5,714 nucleotides of DNA from Candidatus Aenigmatarchaeota archaeon (GTDB lineage Archaea; Aenigmatarchaeota; Aenigmatarchaeia; QMZP01): contig VGIZ01000048.1 in the NCBI GenBank assembly GCA_016867675.1, positions 1-5,714 of the forward strand. Direction: 5' to 3'. Positions 1 through 5,042 of this stretch are shown here, piece after piece (positions within the stretch are counted from its first letter, which is position 1; every line of letters begins with the position of its first letter). The notes beneath the pieces are model-generated. The model was not told where the DNA came from, made no database searches, and was given only the letters and a program-made list of their open reading frames with translations. Both the position numbers and the translations under genes were made by a program.

Positions 1-1
1 C

Positions 2-139
2 AGATACCCTGCAAGGAGGCTGGGGAAGCTGAAGGAGGAAAGGGGAACTGCAAAAGGAAGGGTGACGGCAGGGAAAGCAGGGACGGGCAGGTGGCGCGAG
101 AGGCAGGGCAGGGGCTCTGTCAGCGTTGAATACATGTGA
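2..139 (+). CDS. C-terminal fragment of an unidentified basic protein (5' end outside window)
   Basis: This frame is open from the window edge to a TGA at 137-139, giving 45 residues. I chose it over frame 1, which is open to a TGA at 127-129, because its codons (AGG AGG CTG, AAG CTG AAG GAG) match the use of the certain genes downstream. The peptide starts RYPARRLGKLKEERG, is strongly Arg/Lys/Gly-rich, and ends SVSVEYM. It has no cysteine or membrane segment and looks like a disordered, nucleic-acid-friendly tail. I do not recognise the family. In archaea a primase or PCNA gene often lies beside GINS, but nothing in these residues shows that. The stop lies 58 bases before the GINS start. The region is purine-rich and of low complexity, so it could also be noncoding. 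Confidence 0.45.
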   Translation, partial: RYPARRLGKLKEERGTAKGRVTAGKAGTGRWRERQGRGSVSVEYM

Positions 140-166
140 CCGAGCGGTGAATGCAGGCGCACACCA

Positions 167-176
167 AGCATAAAAC
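167..176 (+). promoter_or_regulatory. TATA-like box for the GINS gene, probably leaderless
   Basis: The sequence AGCATAAAAC has its AT-rich core at 170-175, about 26 bases ahead of the ATG at 198. That is the usual archaeal distance from TATA box to transcription start, so transcription would begin at or next to the start codon. No GGAGG- or GGTG-type ribosome site lies just before the ATG, which fits a leaderless mRNA. The core is weaker than the box ahead of eL42. Confidence 0.4.
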
Positions 177-197
177 CCTTTTCTCCAACAGATAGGC

Positions 198-707
198 ATG
201 CTCACATACGAAGCCATCAGCAGGGTCGTCGCGCAGGAGAGGAACACGAAGACGCTGACCAAGCTGCCGGGCGAGTTCTTCGAGGACGCGAAGCTCTACA
301 TAGACAGCAAGTCCAAGGTCAGCGGGGTGAAGGAGGACGCATGGGAGCTGGACAACGCGAAGAGGCTGCTGCAGGACCTGATGGAGATAAGGGAGCGCAA
401 GATACTCACGCTCGCGCTCTACTTCGTCAGGTCAGGCGTCTCGCCCAAGGACATGTCAAGGGAGGAGATTGGCTTCTTCAACGCCGTGGTTGCCGCGCTG
501 AAGGACTTCCAGTCCAGCAAGAAGCTCATGATTGATGGCAGGCCCGAGAGCCGCTGGCTGCTTGCCATGCTCGCCGATGTGCCGGAGTTCCTTGACGTCA
601 AGCTCAGGAAGTACGGGCCATACAGGCAGGGCGACATCGCGACAGTGCCCGAGGAGAATGCGAGGGTCCTCGTGGAGGGCGGCAAGGCAAAGAAGATGGA
701 AGTGTGA
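198..707 (+). CDS. DNA replication factor GINS, Gins51-type subunit
   Basis: This is a GINS subunit, part of the complex that joins the MCM helicase and the Cdc45/RecJ-like protein in the archaeal replicative (CMG-like) helicase. The 169 residues follow the Gins51 (Sld5/Psf1-like) A-then-B order. The N-terminal alpha-helical A domain (about 1-110) includes LTKLPGEFFEDAK and the helix ELDNAKRLLQDLMEIRERKI. The small C-terminal beta-rich B domain (about 125-169) has DVPEFLD, KYGPYRQGDIATVP and a final VLVEGGKAKKMEV, close to the family pattern of GP-x-x-x-GD followed by hydrophobic strands. Length is normal and no part is missing. The ATG at 198 gives the typical N-terminus (MLTYEAI), and an in-frame TAA at 171-173 limits any extension. 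Family-level confidence is high. The 51-versus-23 assignment rests on domain order. It lies directly upstream of the eL42-eS27-aIF2alpha genes, a recurrent archaeal arrangement. Confidence 0.9.
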   Translation: MLTYEAISRVVAQERNTKTLTKLPGEFFEDAKLYIDSKSKVSGVKEDAWELDNAKRLLQDLMEIRERKILTLALYFVRSGVSPKDMSREEIGFFNAVVAALKDFQSSKKLMIDGRPESRWLLAMLADVPEFLDVKLRKYGPYRQGDIATVPEENARVLVEGGKAKKMEV

Positions 708-733
708 CTTGAAACAGCGCTGGCTGATTTGAA

Positions 734-743
734 GCTTATAAAT
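734..743 (+). promoter_or_regulatory. TATA box for the eL42-eS27-aIF2alpha operon
   Basis: GCTTATAAAT is a near-ideal archaeal TATA box, preceded by purine-rich GAA that could act as part of a BRE. A start of transcription about 25-27 bases downstream would fall near 764, leaving a short leader with the weak ribosome site AAGGA (765-769) before the eL42 start. The ribosomal genes can therefore be transcribed independently of GINS. Confidence 0.65.
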
Positions 744-779
744 GGTTCCCTGCAATTATAGCCAAAGGAATTGATGGAC

Positions 780-1064
780 ATGAAGTACCCCAAGACCGTG
801 AGGACTTTCTGCCCTAAGTGCAAGAAACATCAGGAGCACAGCGTAAAACAGAACAAAAAGAGAGGCAGGTCTACGGCTCATCCTGCATCCCAATCAGCGA
901 AAAGGTTCGAACGAAAAATCCGCGGGTACAGGGGCTTCCCCCGCCCGCAGCCCAGCGGCGACGGCAAGCCCACGAAAAAGGTGGACCTCAGGCTTGTGTG
1001 CAAGGTGTGCGGCAAGATGCACACGAAAGTCGGCTTCAGGGCCAAGAAGTTTGAATTGGTATAA
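780..1064 (+). CDS. rpl44e: Large-subunit ribosomal protein eL42 (L44e)
   Basis: This is a small zinc-binding protein of the archaeal/eukaryotic 50S/60S subunit, located near the tRNA E site. It is 94 residues from the ATG at 780, the usual family length. The N-terminus [20 protein letters not shown] and the C-terminal block [18 protein letters not shown] are diagnostic. Cys11, Cys14, Cys74 and Cys77 form the zinc ribbon, and the basic middle carries [23 protein letters not shown]. The start is debatable. ATG 774 would add two residues and TTG 771 three. I prefer 780 because family members begin MKxPK, although AAGGA at 765-769 is somewhat far from it (10 bases). It is the first gene of the translation operon, and eS27 follows after 21 bases. 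Confidence 0.96.
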   Translation: MKYPKTVRTFCPKCKKHQEHSVKQNKKRGRSTAHPASQSAKRFERKIRGYRGFPRPQPSGDGKPTKKVDLRLVCKVCGKMHTKVGFRAKKFELV

Positions 1065-1076
1065 TGCATTAGAATT

Positions 1077-1081
1077 GGTGA
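1077..1081 (+). promoter_or_regulatory. Ribosome binding site of eS27
   Basis: GGTGA lies four bases before the ATG at 1086. It is the 3' half of the sequence complementary to the archaeal 16S rRNA tail (AGGAGGTGATC), where a short spacer is expected. It supports the start at 1086 and translation of eS27 from the polycistronic mRNA. Confidence 0.6.
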
Positions 1082-1085
1082 AAGC

Positions 1086-1337
1086 ATGACTACAGGGTTT
1101 GTCAAGGCGAAATGCGCGAAGTGCAAGAACGAGCAGATGATATTCGGCAGGCCTTCCACCGAGGTGAGGTGCCTTGTCTGCGGCGAGACGCTTGCGAAGC
1201 CCAGCGGCGGCAAGGGCATCATGGCAGCGCCGAAGGCCGAAAAGGTTGAGAAGGTGGAGAAGGCGGGAAAAACCGAAGCCTCTGCGGAGAAGAAGGGCAA
1301 GACCAAGGCCGCCGAAAAGAAGGCCGAAAAAGAGTAG
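1086..1337 (+). CDS. rps27e: Small-subunit ribosomal protein eS27 (S27e) with a long charged tail
   Basis: This is a zinc-ribbon protein of the 30S subunit, shared by archaea and eukaryotes. Residues 5-45 match the family closely: FVKAKCAKCKNEQMIFG, STEVRCLVCGETLAKPSGGKG. Cys10, Cys13, Cys29 and Cys32 are the zinc ligands. Archaeal members are usually about 60-65 residues and end soon after the GGK segment in a short beta strand such as IVEVLE. This one has 83 residues. After GGKG it runs into a Lys/Ala/Glu-rich tail (about 47-83) with repeats such as KVEKVEKAGK and AEKKAEKE, and no recognisable terminal strand. The tail is in the same frame, has no stop or frameshift, and its DNA carries an 11-base direct repeat (AAGGCCGAAAA at 1233-1243 and 1320-1330). 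Identification is firm. The role of the tail is unknown. Confidence 0.95.
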   Translation: MTTGFVKAKCAKCKNEQMIFGRPSTEVRCLVCGETLAKPSGGKGIMAAPKAEKVEKVEKAGKTEASAEKKGKTKAAEKKAEKE

Positions 1338-1375
1338 CTGCTTCTTAAACCCGAAGCCCAAATGATGTTCAGTCA

Positions 1376-1381
1376 GAGGTG
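1376..1381 (+). promoter_or_regulatory. Ribosome binding site fixing the aIF2alpha start
   Basis: GAGGTG is a strong match to the archaeal Shine-Dalgarno sequence. It ends six bases before GTG 1388. The more upstream in-frame GTG at 1379 lies inside this site, so 1388 is the better start. A weak TATA-like CTTCTTAAAC at 1340-1350 could give an extra internal promoter, but it is poor. Confidence 0.6.
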
Positions 1382-1387
1382 CGCATT

Positions 1388-2146
1388 GTGAAAAAGAGCG
1401 GGATGCCAAGGGAAGGCGAAGTCGTAATCTGCAGAGTTTCCTCTGTCAATCCGAACTCTGTTTTTGCCAGGATAGAGGAATACGACAAAGAGGGCATGAT
1501 ACACGTCTCCGAGGTCGCGAGCCGCTGGGTCCGCGACATACGCGAGTTCGTCAGGGAGAACCAGATGGTGGTCTGCAGGGTCACGCGGATTGACGGAGAC
1601 CACATCTCGCTTTCCATCAAGAGGGTGAGCAGGGAGGAGGCCGCGAGCAGGCTGAACGAATACAAGCGCGAGAAGAAGAGCGAGAAGCTGCTGGAGCTCA
1701 CAGCCAAGGAGATGGGCATGAAGCTGGACAAGGCTTACGATGAAATCGGCAACGACCTGATTGAAACGTTCGGCTCGCTGACCAAGGCATTTGACATGGC
1801 GGCGAAGGGCGCCGAGGTGCTGCTCAAACACGGCGTGAAGAAGGACTGGGCGAAGGCGCTGGCAGAGGTTGCGGCGAAGTCAAAGACAGCGAAGGGCTAT
1901 GAGACCAAGGCCATGCTGGAGCTTGTCTCCTACAGGCCTGACGGCGTTGATGCCATCAAGGCCGCGCTGTCAAAGCTGCCCAAGGACGTTGAAGTGAAAT
2001 ACATATCGGCGCCTAGGTATCTGCTTGTGAAGAAGGGCACGGACCGCAGGCTGATGGAGGCCGAACTTGAGAAGGCCGCCGCCTCTGTTGTTGAAGAGCT
2101 AAAGAGAAGCAGCGGCAGCGGGAGCTTCAAGATTGTAAGCGAGTGA
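1388..2146 (+). CDS. Translation initiation factor 2 subunit alpha (aIF2alpha)
   Basis: This is the alpha subunit of aIF2, the heterotrimer that brings Met-tRNAi to the small ribosomal subunit. It is 252 residues from GTG 1388, near the usual 255-275. An S1/OB domain (about 9-79) holds GEVVICRVSSV, EGMIHVSEVASRWVRDIREFV and ISLSIKRVS, the signature of this factor. A helical domain follows (about 84-170, with EYKREKKSEKLLE). The C-terminal alpha/beta domain (about 176-252) contains DGVDAIKAAL, VEVKYISAPRYLLV and an acidic/basic helix, and is the part that contacts the gamma subunit. The position equivalent to the regulatory Ser51 of eukaryotic eIF2alpha is Asp50. The start was chosen from GAGGTG six bases upstream; ATG 1403 is a less likely alternative. 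It is the last gene of the operon. The usual archaeal downstream partner, nop10, is absent, and a convergent transporter gene begins its 3' end after four bases. Confidence 0.95.
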   Translation: MKKSGMPREGEVVICRVSSVNPNSVFARIEEYDKEGMIHVSEVASRWVRDIREFVRENQMVVCRVTRIDGDHISLSIKRVSREEAASRLNEYKREKKSEKLLELTAKEMGMKLDKAYDEIGNDLIETFGSLTKAFDMAAKGAEVLLKHGVKKDWAKALAEVAAKSKTAKGYETKAMLELVSYRPDGVDAIKAALSKLPKDVEVKYISAPRYLLVKKGTDRRLMEAELEKAAASVVEELKRSSGSGSFKIVSE

Positions 2147-2150
2147 GCAA

Positions 2151-3533
2151 TCATTCTTCCCGCTTGAACGGGTTCAGCGACCTCCTGACAAAGCTGCTCA
2201 CGCGCTCCATGATTTTCACAGGGATGCTGCCGGTCTCCTTTATCAGGTGGAAAGACCCCCAGACATGGGAGAAGCCTATCACCACCAGCTCGCCTGTCAC
2301 GTACCGCGTTGAGTAGAACCTCCTGTCCGGCAGCTCCAGCAGGAACTTCAGGAGCAGTAACGCCGCAAGCATCCTGACTATCCATGACATGAGGAACATG
2401 AACCCGAACCCACTCAGGCCGAGGATGCCTGAAGCGAACATTTCAATCATCATGCCGCCCGTCATCGGCCCTATTATAGCTGCCAAGCTCAGAAAACACC
2501 AGTAGAAGGCTGAGTAAATGGCCCGCTTCTTGCCTCTGGTGGTCTCAAGCAGGTAGTTGAAAGCCGCCAGGTCAAACCCGGCCCACGCTATGCCGGATAG
2601 TATGCTTACCGGTATGATGTGCTCCGGCGCCGTGGAGAAGATGTAGAGCAGCGGTATGAATGCCGCGCCGAAGGCGCAGATTATCATTATGGAGCGGTGG
2701 CTGAACCTGTCAGCCATGCTGCCCAGCCGCGCTGGACCAGCTATGCCCGCTATGCCGGATACCAAGATCAATATGGAAACCCAGTAATATGCGGCGCCCA
2801 TCTCCTTGACGATGAAGACGTTCATAAAGGGCGCGCTTATGGAAACGCCCAGCTGCCAGACAAACATCATCAGTATGAAGCGCCGGAACATCCTGTTGCT
2901 GAAAGCCCCCCTTGTGTCAATGGATATGTTTATGCGCTCCTTTGCGCGGTACTTGAACTCGGGGAAGCGGGAAAAGAAGAACGCCGTCAGCAGCCCGAAG
3001 ACGCCCGCGGCGGCGAATATGATGGAGAAGCCCGTCAGACCTCCAAAAAAATCCAACACAAATCCTGCAATGAACACCGTGGCAAGCGCTGCTATCTTGC
3101 ACAGCGTGTTCCTCCTGCCGAAATACCTGCCACGGCGATGCTCGGGCACGATGTCGCCCATGAGCGACGCCCATGACGGGCCTATGAACGAGTCAAAGAG
3201 CGAGAGGAAGCAGACGAAAGCAAGCAGCCAGAAAAGCCTTCCTGCGGCGAAGAGGGGCACGACAGCCACGAGCAGCCAGCTGCCCCTGCTGAGGAACGCC
3301 GTGGCAGCAGCCAGCCTGTTCCTGTGGCTGGAGCTTTCAACGATGTAGGCAGCCGGCAGGTATGCCAGCATGGAGAGGATGGCTGGTATGGCGACAATCA
3401 TGCCTATCTCAAGGCTGGTCGCGCCGAGCGCGAGGGCGAACAGCGTGAGGTAGGCGTTGGTTATGGCGAACATCATGGACGCCGATACGCCCTCGAAGAC
3501 GCCGTATCTCATGCCCTGCTTCTGCTCATCCAT
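2151..3533 (-). CDS. MFS transporter, 12 transmembrane helices, substrate unknown
   Basis: This is an integral membrane protein of the major facilitator superfamily (460 residues), a secondary transporter. Twelve hydrophobic segments can be seen, roughly at 17-36, 43-65, 76-96, 100-122, 146-165, 167-187, 217-241, 249-270, 281-300, 305-327, 338-365 and 376-399. A basic cytoplasmic tail of about 60 residues follows. The second half has a recognisable motif A between helices 8 and 9 (GSMADRFSHRS). The first-half counterpart is degenerate (AAYIVESSSHRNR). After helix 4 comes GDIVPEHRRGRYFGRRN, typical of a broad MFS group often annotated only as MFS_1. Substrate and direction cannot be read from this. 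The start at ATG 3533 is backed by GGGTGG five bases upstream. GTG 3542 is the only longer option, since TGA at 3548-3546 closes the frame. It is convergent with aIF2alpha and preceded by a short overlapping leader ORF. Confidence 0.88.
   Translation of the reverse strand: MDEQKQGMRYGVFEGVSASMMFAITNAYLTLFALALGATSLEIGMIVAIPAILSMLAYLPAAYIVESSSHRNRLAAATAFLSRGSWLLVAVVPLFAAGRLFWLLAFVCFLSLFDSFIGPSWASLMGDIVPEHRRGRYFGRRNTLCKIAALATVFIAGFVLDFFGGLTGFSIIFAAAGVFGLLTAFFFSRFPEFKYRAKERINISIDTRGAFSNRMFRRFILMMFVWQLGVSISAPFMNVFIVKEMGAAYYWVSILILVSGIAGIAGPARLGSMADRFSHRSIMIICAFGAAFIPLLYIFSTAPEHIIPVSILSGIAWAGFDLAAFNYLLETTRGKKRAIYSAFYWCFLSLAAIIGPMTGGMMIEMFASGILGLSGFGFMFLMSWIVRMLAALLLLKFLLELPDRRFYSTRYVTGELVVIGFSHVWGSFHLIKETGSIPVKIMERVSSFVRRSLNPFKREE
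3510..3533 (-). repeat. Imperfect direct repeat, copy 2 (first eight codons of the MFS gene)
   Basis: These 24 bases match copy 1 at 3592-3615 in 19 of 24 positions, with starts 82 bases apart on the minus strand. Both begin at an ATG and encode MDEQ-x-x-GM. Both are preceded by a GGTG-containing ribosome site. Similarity fades after the second ATG. Confidence 0.6.
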
Positions 3534-3615
3534 ACCCGCCACCCGTCATGCAAGCAGGCACGCCAAACATGGATTTCATTGACATGTTCAGCATGCCTCT
3601 CTGCTGCTCGTCCAT
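3526..3615 (-). CDS. Short leader ORF (29 codons) overlapping the MFS start
   Basis: ATG at 3615 opens a 29-residue ORF beginning MDEQQRGMLNM and ending GGGYG, with TGA at 3528-3526. GGTG (3624-3621) lies five bases before its ATG, a fair ribosome site. The frame differs from the transporter, and its end overlaps the transporter start in the eight-base sequence ATGGATGA, a layout suited to translational coupling. The first eight residues copy the transporter's N-terminus (MDEQQRGM against MDEQKQGM). The peptide has six methionines and one cysteine, and no membrane segment. It lies between the likely transcription start (about 3625-3634) and the transporter, so it should be on the mRNA. It could be a leader peptide, the remnant 5' end of a lost tandem paralogue, or an untranslated relic of a duplication. 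No family is recognised. Confidence 0.4.
   Translation of the reverse strand: MDEQQRGMLNMSMKSMFGVPACMTGGGYG
3539..3544 (-). promoter_or_regulatory. Ribosome binding site of the MFS gene
   Basis: On the minus strand GGGTGG is followed by a five-base spacer and then ATG 3533. It overlaps the alternative GTG at 3542, which argues against that upstream start. It also lies inside the coding part of the leader ORF, so ribosomes translating the leader would cross and expose or block it. Confidence 0.5.
3592..3615 (-). repeat. Imperfect direct repeat, copy 1 (first eight codons of the leader ORF)
   Basis: This is the partner of the repeat at 3510-3533. Differences are one silent change in the Asp codon (GAC/GAT), one change giving Gln/Lys at codon 5, and three changes giving Arg/Gln at codon 6. 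The reading frame within the repeat is kept, which suggests that it arose from coding sequence. Confidence 0.6.
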
Positions 3616-3649
3616 GCCAGCACCAAAGAATTGTTTATCGGCGCCCTTT

Positions 3650-3665
3650 CATATAGATATATAAT
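3650..3665. promoter_or_regulatory. Shared AT-rich TATA block for divergent SRP54 and leader/MFS transcription
   Basis: The block CATATAGATATATAAT is nearly palindromic and contains TATA-type octamers on both strands. On the + strand GATATATA (3656-3663) would place SRP54 transcription near 3685, just before its ribosome site. On the minus strand TTATATAT (3664-3657) or CTATATGA (3656-3649) would start transcription near 3625-3634, just ahead of the leader ORF. It is the only strongly AT-rich spot in the 83 bases between the two divergent starts, so the two genes may compete for, or be tuned by, the same TBP site. Confidence 0.55.
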
Positions 3666-3686
3666 CAGAATACAATCTGCTTGTTA

Positions 3687-3695
3687 GAGGAAAGG
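3687..3695 (+). promoter_or_regulatory. Ribosome binding site fixing the SRP54 start
   Basis: GAGGAAAGG lies 3-8 bases ahead of ATG 3699, with the GAGG core eight bases away. An in-frame TTG at 3681 would start upstream of this site and add LLEERD-like residues absent from the family, so 3699 is preferred. Confidence 0.65.
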
Positions 3696-3698
3696 GAT

Positions 3699-5024
3699 AT
3701 GCTGGGAAACCTTGGAACCGGGCTCAAGGACGCGTTCAGGCGCATTGCTGGGCTCGGGGTCGTTGACAGGGAAGCAGTGGAGGCTGTAGTGCGCGAGCTG
3801 CAGCGCGCGCTGCTGCAGTCTGACGTGGATGTCCAGCTGGTCTCAGAACTTTCGGCGAGGATACGGGAAAAGGTGCTGAAGGAGAAGCCTCCCGCAGGCA
3901 TGACGCTGAAGGAATACTTCATAAAGATGCTCTACGAGGAGCTGGTGAGGCTGCTGGGCGCTGAGAAGGGCGAGATAGAACTCAAGCCGCAGAAGATTCT
4001 TGTATGTGGCCTTTTCGGTTCCGGGAAAACGACAACCATAGCTAAGCTTGCCAAGTGGTTCAAGGTCCGCGGCCTGAGCGTCGGGCTCGTCGCATGCGAC
4101 ACGCACAGGGCCGCAGCGCAGGAGCAGCTCAGGCAGATTGCCTCAAGGGTGGACGTCAGGTTTTATGGCGAAGGCAAGAGCCCGCAGGACATAGCGAAGA
4201 ACGCGCTGAGGGAGAGCAAGGAAGACGTCCTGATTTTCGACACAGCAGGAAGGGACGCGCTGGACAAGGAGCTCGCAAAGGAGCTGAAGGAGCTGGGCGC
4301 GCTGGTGAAGGCTGACGAGGTGCTGCTTGTCATCCCTGCTGACATCGGGCAGGCCGCGCGCAGGCAATCCGAAGAATTTAACAGGCTCGTCGGCATAACG
4401 GGCATCATCATAACCAAGCTGGACGGCACCGCGCGCGGCGGCGGGGCGCTTGCAGCGGCGCATGTGTCGGGCGCGCGCGTAAAGTTCATCGGCGTCGGCG
4501 AGAAGGTTGATGACTTTGAGTCCTATGACCCCAAGCGTTTCGTGGGCAGGCTGATAGGCTACGGCGATATCGAGGGCTTGCTGGAGAAGGCTAAGTCAGC
4601 AGGAGTCGAGGTGGACGAGGGCAAGGCAAAGCGGCTGATGGAGGGCAGGTTCACCATGGACGACTTCTACGAGCAGCTCGGCCAGATGGGCAAGATGGGC
4701 TCGCTGTCCAAGGTCATGGAGATGATACCTGGCATGGGGCAGGTCAAGATACCCAAGGACATGATGGAAGTCCAGGAGGGCAGGATGAAGAAGTGGAAGT
4801 TCATAATAGAGAGCATGACGAAGGAGGAGAGGGCCGACCCTGACATAATCAGGGCTTCAAGGATTGCGCGCATAGCGAAGGGCTCGGGCACGGCTGAGGC
4901 AGACGTGCGCGCACTGCTCAAGAGCTACAAGCAGGCCCAGAAGTTCATGAAGATGGCGAAGGGCGGCAAGGGCCTCAAGCGCGGTCCTCTGGCCGCGCTG
5001 GCGAAACAGTTCGGGGCGGGCTAG
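3699..5024 (+). CDS. srp54: Signal recognition particle GTPase SRP54
   Basis: This is the protein core of the archaeal SRP. It binds signal sequences emerging from the ribosome and the SRP RNA, and docks with the receptor FtsY at the membrane. Its 441 residues are full length. The N domain (1-95) includes ALLQSDVDVQLV. The G domain (about 96-295) has P-loop GLFGSGKTT (104-112), G2 DTHRAAAQEQL (134-144), G3 DTAGR (181-185), G4 TKLDGTARGGGA (239-250), G5 GVGEK (265-269) and the closing RLIGYGDI. The methionine-rich M domain (about 307-441) has GRFTMDDFYEQL, EMIPGMG and the RNA-binding stretch ASRIARIAKGSGT (386-398). Departures from the usual sequence are GLFGSGKT where most have GLQGSGKT, and IPADIGQ where a DA-x-x-GQ form is usual. 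All GTPase motifs are otherwise intact, so it should be functional. The start follows GAGGAAAGG, and N-terminus MLGNLGTGLKDA fits the family. It is divergent from the MFS leader and converges on an unknown gene 18 bases after its TAG. Confidence 0.96.
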   Translation: MLGNLGTGLKDAFRRIAGLGVVDREAVEAVVRELQRALLQSDVDVQLVSELSARIREKVLKEKPPAGMTLKEYFIKMLYEELVRLLGAEKGEIELKPQKILVCGLFGSGKTTTIAKLAKWFKVRGLSVGLVACDTHRAAAQEQLRQIASRVDVRFYGEGKSPQDIAKNALRESKEDVLIFDTAGRDALDKELAKELKELGALVKADEVLLVIPADIGQAARRQSEEFNRLVGITGIIITKLDGTARGGGALAAAHVSGARVKFIGVGEKVDDFESYDPKRFVGRLIGYGDIEGLLEKAKSAGVEVDEGKAKRLMEGRFTMDDFYEQLGQMGKMGSLSKVMEMIPGMGQVKIPKDMMEVQEGRMKKWKFIIESMTKEERADPDIIRASRIARIAKGSGTAEADVRALLKSYKQAQKFMKMAKGGKGLKRGPLAALAKQFGAG

Positions 5025-5042
5025 TTCGGCCTGTGCGGCTGA

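Noticed and set aside
771..782. Upstream starts TTG 771 and ATG 774 for eL42
   Set aside because: They add residues absent from the family N-terminus. ATG 774 cannot be excluded, because AAGGA is nearer to it.
894..1409. Long minus-strand open frame (171 codons) across eL42 and eS27
   Set aside because: It lies opposite two unmistakable ribosomal protein genes. Its Leu/Ala/His/Phe-rich peptide is what the antisense of Lys/Glu-rich codons gives, and no family pattern is seen.
2619..3176. Plus-strand open frame (185 codons) inside the MFS gene
   Set aside because: It is the shadow of the transporter in high-GC DNA. There is no ribosome site, and its composition is rich in Tyr, His, Glu and Arg without any domain pattern.
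3534..3542. GTG 3542 as the MFS start
   Set aside because: It sits within the GGGTGG ribosome site that serves ATG 3533 and has no good site of its own.
4432..4482. GC-repeat tracts (GCGCGCGGCGG and GGGCGCGCGCG) as a structural or regulatory element
   Set aside because: They are explained by the conserved codons for GTARGGG and SGAR in the SRP54 G domain.
4163..4489. Minus-strand Ser/Ala-rich open frame (108 codons) opposite the SRP54 G domain
   Set aside because: It is antisense to conserved GTPase motifs, and its serine runs mirror GAG/GAA/GCT codons of the real gene.
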